Assembly: GCF_900096945.1 (NCBI RefSeq) | Contig: NZ_FMKA01000002.1 | Coordinates: forward strand, 62,001 to 126,000 | Length of the DNA stretch: 64,000 nucleotides | From: Anaerobium acetethylicum | Lineage (GTDB): Bacteria; Bacillota; Clostridia; Lachnospirales; Lachnospiraceae | Reading direction: 5' to 3' | Shown: piece after piece, positions 60,556-64,000 of the stretch | Layout of the letters: the number at the start of each line of letters is the position of its first letter | Numbering within the stretch: position 1 is the stretch's first letter | Notes under the pieces: generated by a model | What the model was told of the DNA's origin: nothing | The model's database searches: none | Seen by the model: the letters and a program-made list of their open reading frames with translations, nothing else | Position numbers and translations under genes: made by a program

Positions 60556-61197
60556 ATGGAGGACAGAGCTATCAAGATCTATGCACCAACAAATAATAAA
60601 ATCGTTTTGAAGATAATTCCAGGACATTTTGCCACAAACTATTCGCACGTAAACTATTATATCGATATGACCGCTATTAAGACCCGCCAGAGCGATGCTT
60701 TGGAGGCGGCGAAGGCTATGGCATCAAAGTATGCAAACGACAGGGTTGTGGATACGATTGTATGCATGGATGGATGCGAAGTTATTGGTGCGTTTTTTGC
60801 ACAGGAACTTGCAAATGCAGGGGTTTTGTCTTTAAATGCCCACAAAACCATATATGTTATAGCGCCGGAGTATAATTCCGTGGGACAGATGGTTTTCAGG
60901 CAGAACAATATTCCGGCAGTGGCAGGAAAGCACGTTGTTGTACTGGCAGCGGCAATCACTGCAGGAAATACAGTCCGCAGAAGCCTTGAAAGCATAAGCT
61001 ATTATGGCGGAAATATTCAGGGCGTTGAAACGGTATTCAGTGCTGTCGACGAAATTGAAGGGTATCTGGTAAGCTCTATTTTTAAAGCAAAGGATCTTCC
61101 GGAATATAAGACTTATTCTACAAAAGAATGTCCATTCTGCAAGCAGGGCCATAAACTGGAAGCTGTCATCAGCAGCAACGGCTATACGCTGCTCTAA
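60556..61197 (+). CDS. Phosphoribosyltransferase-like protein with altered PRPP loop
   Basis: 213 residues of the type I PRTase fold (orotate PRTase-like): MDGCEVIGAFFAQEL flexible region and a PRPP-loop position reading VVVLAAAITAGNTVRRSLE. The canonical loop is VVVVDDVITTGGT-like; here the acidic pair is replaced by alanines while the ITAGNT phosphate-binding part remains. A C-terminal CPFCKQGHKLEAV segment has a CxxC pair that could bind zinc. TAAGGAGGT precedes the ATG. It may bind a nucleotide rather than catalyse. No pyrimidine genes are nearby. Confidence 0.85.
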   Translation: MEDRAIKIYAPTNNKIVLKIIPGHFATNYSHVNYYIDMTAIKTRQSDALEAAKAMASKYANDRVVDTIVCMDGCEVIGAFFAQELANAGVLSLNAHKTIYVIAPEYNSVGQMVFRQNNIPAVAGKHVVVLAAAITAGNTVRRSLESISYYGGNIQGVETVFSAVDEIEGYLVSSIFKAKDLPEYKTYSTKECPFCKQGHKLEAVISSNGYTLL

Positions 61198-61274
61198 GCG
61201 GTCAGATACATTAAAAGCGGACCAGAATTCTAACTAAACGAGATATAATATCGGGAAAGATGAAGGATTTATTT

Positions 61275-61526
61275 ATGAAAACAGTCACATTCAGTCAGAT
61301 AATCGAATTGAACAAAATTTTACAGGAAAAAGGATTGAATTATAAGATCCACATAAGCGATGCATGCGGACAGCAGTCCATGTGGATTGAGGCTCTGGAT
61401 TCGGAACTTTCGATTCCGATGGATGACAGCCTGAATGAAACGATCATCTATTATTTCGCAAAACAGGGGATGGGGCTGGATTTCTCAAGTGACAGAGATT
61501 CCTTCTGGGTTGCTGAAGAGGATTGA
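61275..61526 (+). CDS. RDAC-like small protein
   Basis: 83 residues with IHISDACGQQSMWIEAL, resembling small proteins that I recall being annotated as RDAC family in Clostridia (function unknown). It is a compact alpha/beta protein with an acidic C-terminus. ATG 61275 is preferred since AAGGA lies 7 bases upstream; an in-frame ATG at 61260 is possible. A TATAAT at 61244-61249 without a clear -35 may be its promoter. It ends at a strong terminator. Confidence 0.7.
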   Translation: MKTVTFSQIIELNKILQEKGLNYKIHISDACGQQSMWIEALDSELSIPMDDSLNETIIYYFAKQGMGLDFSSDRDSFWVAEED

Positions 61527-61546
61527 ACCTAAAAAGCCGTATTAAA

Positions 61547-61589
61547 AAAGCATGGACAACAGAAAAACAATTTCTGCTGTCCATGCTTT
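61547..61589. terminator. Terminator after the RDAC-like gene
   Basis: A 19-base stem with one G-U pair (61547-61565 with 61571-61589) and a 5-base loop, with an A-rich left flank and a weak T tail. Confidence 0.82.
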
Positions 61590-61624
61590 CAAAATTTGCG
61601 GCTATTCTGGATTATGACCTGAAC

Positions 61625-61693
61625 ACAAATTGCTGATTTTGCAATTTGTGTGCACCATCTGTGACTATAAAGGACGTAGTCCTGAATACTTAC
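61625..61693 (+). repeat. Family C repeat, right half
   Basis: Nearly identical (about 64 of 68 bases) to 31256-31323: CAAATTGCTGATTTTGC hairpin, GACTATAAAGGACGTAGT block and the right end CCTGAATACTTAC. It abuts, and its last bases overlap, the end of thiT. Confidence 0.75.
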
Positions 61694-62379
61694 GAATTCT
61701 GTACCTTTCCGGCTGGTGCAGGGCTGCATCCGGCGATTTTCTTGATTTCAGCCAATGCCTTGGTGACAGGAGGCATACAGATGACCACCAGGGTAAGAGC
61801 GGCTTCAGCGCCTATATAAGAACCATTATATGCCAGCGAGTATATGGGTGCGCTCATTCCGTAATCTTTTGCATATAGTCCAAAGAAGATCATTCCTGAC
61901 AGGAAGGCGAAAAGGAGACGTCCAAGGACTCCGGCCACATAGCCTTTGATCATGCCGTGTCTGGAATTATGGAAGATTCCGGAAAGTCCAAGGGCACCGA
62001 AGGCAAGGAGATAGTCAACGACCATCTGCTGAAAGCTAATGATATAGGGATCGATCATCAGCTGAAGAAGTCCGTATGCAAGACCTGTCATAAGCCCTAT
62101 TCTTAAGCCGTACCAGTATCCGATCAGACAGATGAAGAACATGCTGAAGAGGGTTACAGAGCCGCCCATAGGCAGGTGGAACAGCTTGAGCATGGAAGTG
62201 ACCATGGCCATTGCGATTGCGAGTGAGGAGAAGACCAGCTGCTTCGTCTGCATGCGCTGCTTTTCCCTTCCTTTGCTGATAAACCCGATCGCAAGGATGA
62301 GTGCTGCGATAACGACGATGATTGCGATGTAGCCAGGTGCTTTTAACGAAGTTGCATTTTTAACAAAAAAATTGAACAT
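61690..62379 (-). CDS. thiT: ECF-type thiamine transporter substrate-binding subunit
   Basis: 229-residue S component that binds thiamine in the membrane and works with a shared ECF energizing module (not in the window). Six hydrophobic segments are visible. The thiamine-pocket region MGGSVTLFSMFFICLIGYWYG and LMIDPYIISFQQMVVDYLLAFGALGLSGIF are typical of ThiT. AAGGAGGA precedes the ATG. An upstream TPP riboswitch gives independent support for the thiamine assignment. About 35 N-terminal residues precede the usual ThiT start and add an extra hydrophobic helix. Confidence 0.94.
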   Translation of the reverse strand: MFNFFVKNATSLKAPGYIAIIVVIAALILAIGFISKGREKQRMQTKQLVFSSLAIAMAMVTSMLKLFHLPMGGSVTLFSMFFICLIGYWYGLRIGLMTGLAYGLLQLMIDPYIISFQQMVVDYLLAFGALGLSGIFHNSRHGMIKGYVAGVLGRLLFAFLSGMIFFGLYAKDYGMSAPIYSLAYNGSYIGAEAALTLVVICMPPVTKALAEIKKIAGCSPAPAGKVQNS

Positions 62380-62430
62380 AAAAAAATCCTCCTTAAAAAA
62401 ATAAAATTCTACAGGAGGAGACTACTTTGG

Positions 62431-62510
62431 TGCTTCCTTACGCCGGCATTAACCGTGTCAAGTTTTGAGGGTCAGCATGAAACATGCTTTCTCAGCCAAA
62501 GGCTCCCCTA
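62431..62510 (-). ncRNA. TPP riboswitch controlling thiT
   Basis: On the minus strand: GGGGAGCCTTTGGCTGAGA, a GCATG/CATGC arm, GACCCTCAAAACTTGACACG and GTTAATGCCGGCGTAAGGAA, the complete thi-box arrangement. After it, TCCTCCT (62420-62414) can pair with the AAGGAGGA ribosome binding site of thiT, which suggests translational control. Thiamine pyrophosphate would repress. Confidence 0.95.
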
Positions 62511-62539
62511 GCAATATAAACTGCTATTAAGTTAAAACC

Positions 62540-62568
62540 ACTATATAAGGATTTTAAAAAAAAGTCAA
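62540..62568 (-). promoter_or_regulatory. Promoter of thiT
   Basis: Reading the minus strand: TTGACT (62568-62563), 17-base spacer, TATAGT (62545-62540), 30 bases upstream of the riboswitch. Confidence 0.7.
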
Positions 62569-62635
62569 CAATAAAAAGGAAATTTCAATAAAAAGAGAGA
62601 AATGATGAACGGGTGTTCCGCTTGAACGTTTCATG

Positions 62636-62644
62636 TGCTATAAT
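62636..62644 (+). promoter_or_regulatory. Extended -10 promoter of the thioesterase gene
   Basis: TGcTATAAT at 62636-62644 with a weak -35. It gives a short leader to the ATG at 62681. Confidence 0.6.
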
Positions 62645-62680
62645 AGAAGCCAAAACAGTTTTTGGACGAGGAATAAAAGA

Positions 62681-63385
62681 ATGTATACATTTAACAGCAG
62701 GGTAAGGTACAGCGAGACGGGATTGGATGGAAGGCTTTCGCTTGATTCACTGGTGAATTATTTTCAGGATTGCAGCACGTTCCAATCCGAGGACAACGGA
62801 CTTGGCCTGGATTTTTTAAAAACCAGGGGAAAAGCCTGGGTATTATCATCATGGCAGATTGTAGTAGACAGATATCCGGAACTTGGAAGAGAGATCAGGA
62901 CAGGAACGTGGGCATATCAATTCGACGGCTTCTATGGCAGCAGGAATTTTGTCATGGAAGATGGAGAGAGTGGATATGCGGCATATGCAAATTCACTATG
63001 GGTCCTGGTGGATCTTGCAAGCGGACGTCCGGTCCGTGTGACGGATGATGTGGTTGCAGGCTATCAGATGGAACCGAGAATCGAGATGGATTATGCTTCG
63101 AGAAAAATCGTGATTCCTGCAGAAATGGAAAAATGCGGGCCGTTTCCTGTCAGACGGTACCATATAGATACAAACAGGCATGTCAATAACGGCAGGTACA
63201 TACAGATGGCCAGGGAATTCATTCCCGATGATTTCAGGACAGGCCAGATCCGTGCGGAATATAAAAAAGCAGCGGTCTACGGGGATCTTATTTTCCCGGC
63301 AGTATCTGAAAAAGAAGGCACATATGTGGTGACGCTTTCAGACAGTTCTGGAAAGCATTTTGCAGTTGTTGAATTTGGAATATGA
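62681..63385 (+). CDS. Acyl-ACP thioesterase
   Basis: 234 residues with two hotdog folds, Acyl-ACP_TE (FatA/FatB-like) family, releasing free fatty acids from acyl carrier protein. Signatures are YSETGLDGRLSLDSLVNYFQDCS, GKAWVLSSWQIVVDRYP and the second-half RRYHIDTNRHVNNGRYIQMA with the Asp, Asn and His of the catalytic network. ATG 62681 fits the family start; an upstream in-frame start at 62633 would overlap the promoter. GACGAGGAAT is the likely ribosome binding site. cvfB follows at 46 bases. Confidence 0.93.
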   Translation: MYTFNSRVRYSETGLDGRLSLDSLVNYFQDCSTFQSEDNGLGLDFLKTRGKAWVLSSWQIVVDRYPELGREIRTGTWAYQFDGFYGSRNFVMEDGESGYAAYANSLWVLVDLASGRPVRVTDDVVAGYQMEPRIEMDYASRKIVIPAEMEKCGPFPVRRYHIDTNRHVNNGRYIQMAREFIPDDFRTGQIRAEYKKAAVYGDLIFPAVSEKEGTYVVTLSDSSGKHFAVVEFGI

Positions 63386-63431
63386 CAAACAATAGAAGCC
63401 GGCTGAAGCCGGGCAGATAACAGGAGATACT

Positions 63432-64000
63432 ATGATAGAATTAGGAAAAAAGCAGAAGCTTATGGTAGTGAAAGAGGTTGAGTTCGGAGTTTATGTGGGG
63501 GAACACAAGGATGACGAAGATCGCATCCTTCTTCCTAAAAAGCAGGTTCCGGCAGGAACCAAACCGGGAGACGAGATTGAAGTATTCGTTTATAAGGATT
63601 CCAAAGACAGAATTATATCGACGACAAATGAACCGAAACTGCAGATTGGGCAGGTTGCCCTGCTGAAAGTGGTTGAAGTGGGGACGATAGGTGCCTTCCT
63701 TGACTGGGGGCTTGAAAAGGATCTTCTTCTTCCTTTCAAGGAACAGACGAAGAGAGTGCGCCAGGGAGAAGAATATCTGGTTACCCTTTATGTCGACAAG
63801 AGCAAGAGGCTTTGTGCGACAATGAAGATATATGAATGTCTCAGAAACGATTCCCCTTATCAGAAGGATGACAAGGTCATGGGAATGGTATATGAAATCA
63901 GTGAGGAATTCGGAGCTTTCGTGGCTGTTGACAACATTTATTCCGGTCTGATACCTAAGAAGGAGATGTTCGGAAATATCCAGGTGGGGGATAGTGTCGA
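63432..64000 (+). CDS. cvfB: CvfB-like S1 RNA-binding protein (3' end outside window)
   Basis: Open from the ATG at 63432 (CAGGAGATACT upstream) through the right edge, 189 codons visible. Features are MIELGKKQKLMVVKEVEFGV, YVGEHKDDEDRILLPKKQVP, a second S1-like repeat (ALLKVVEVGTIGAFLDWG) with LEKDLLLPFKEQ, and a third beginning VMGMVYEISEEFGAFVAVD with YSGLIPKKE. CvfB/YitL proteins have three S1 domains plus a winged helix and bind RNA; in Staphylococcus they affect virulence. The remaining C-terminal part lies outside. Probably cotranscribed with the thioesterase gene. Confidence 0.92.
   Translation, partial: MIELGKKQKLMVVKEVEFGVYVGEHKDDEDRILLPKKQVPAGTKPGDEIEVFVYKDSKDRIISTTNEPKLQIGQVALLKVVEVGTIGAFLDWGLEKDLLLPFKEQTKRVRQGEEYLVTLYVDKSKRLCATMKIYECLRNDSPYQKDDKVMGMVYEISEEFGAFVAVDNIYSGLIPKKEMFGNIQVGDSV

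Overview
The window is a piece of a low-to-mid GC Bacillota chromosome, most likely a Clostridia member. Evidence: strong AGGAGG-type ribosome binding sites, sigma-A promoters with 17-base spacers, short operons separated by hairpin-T-tract terminators, and Clostridia/Bacilli families such as Veg, DUF1934, ThiT under a TPP riboswitch, CvfB, the YhaO/YhaN-like nuclease pair and PiT with a DUF47 partner. I cannot name the genus from sequence alone. No rRNA, tRNA, CRISPR array or prophage was seen. The only transposase trace is a decayed IS1595-type fragment. Both window ends cut genes: a CPBP protease on the left and cvfB on the right.

Layout, 1-21 kb: CPBP protease (partial), veg under a near-copy of the B. 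subtilis veg promoter, a large composite palindromic repeat, ispE and a GntR regulator, murI and DUF1934, a small unknown gene with a double-CDGSH protein, cardiolipin synthase, an HD-GYP protein, the SbcD/SbcC-like pair, asnS and asnA, a HEAT-like protein ending in a HIRAN domain, azlCD, a transposase remnant and an ogt-type methyltransferase.

21-35 kb: a 1474-residue six-PAS hybrid histidine kinase ending in a diguanylate cyclase, a UV damage endonuclease with a C-terminal extension, an MFS transporter, the panB-panC-panD-coaBC pathway from ketoisovalerate to 4'-phosphopantetheine, a helical-repeat protein and a second CPBP protease.

35-42 kb is a potassium-uptake block: a KdpD/KdpE-like two-component pair, a TPR protein, two TrkA proteins, a 34-residue membrane peptide that is easily overlooked, TrkH, and a signal-peptide OB-fold protein overlapping trkH. 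42-64 kb: a 1541-residue secreted family 2 glycosidase, two unknown genes (one with expanding acidic minisatellites), guaA, a MATE exporter, a second KdpDE-like pair divergent from the PiT/DUF47 phosphate genes, an AI-2E/YtvI-like protein, a PRTase-like protein with an altered PRPP loop, an RDAC-like small protein, thiT, an acyl-ACP thioesterase and cvfB.

The most unusual signal is a set of interspersed, highly structured intergenic repeats. Family A is a composite palindrome with a core hairpin of about 60 nt (three copies). Family B is a terminator-like hairpin followed by a conserved tail. Family C is MITE-like, with terminal inverted repeats close to GTAACTRTTCAG, and one copy sits inside the pan operon. 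Family D is a short hairpin repeat. The strongest candidates for undescribed biology are these repeats, the 34-residue peptide in the trk operon, the helix-phased GTWAAG array upstream of the phosphate transporter, and the HIRAN and minisatellite proteins.
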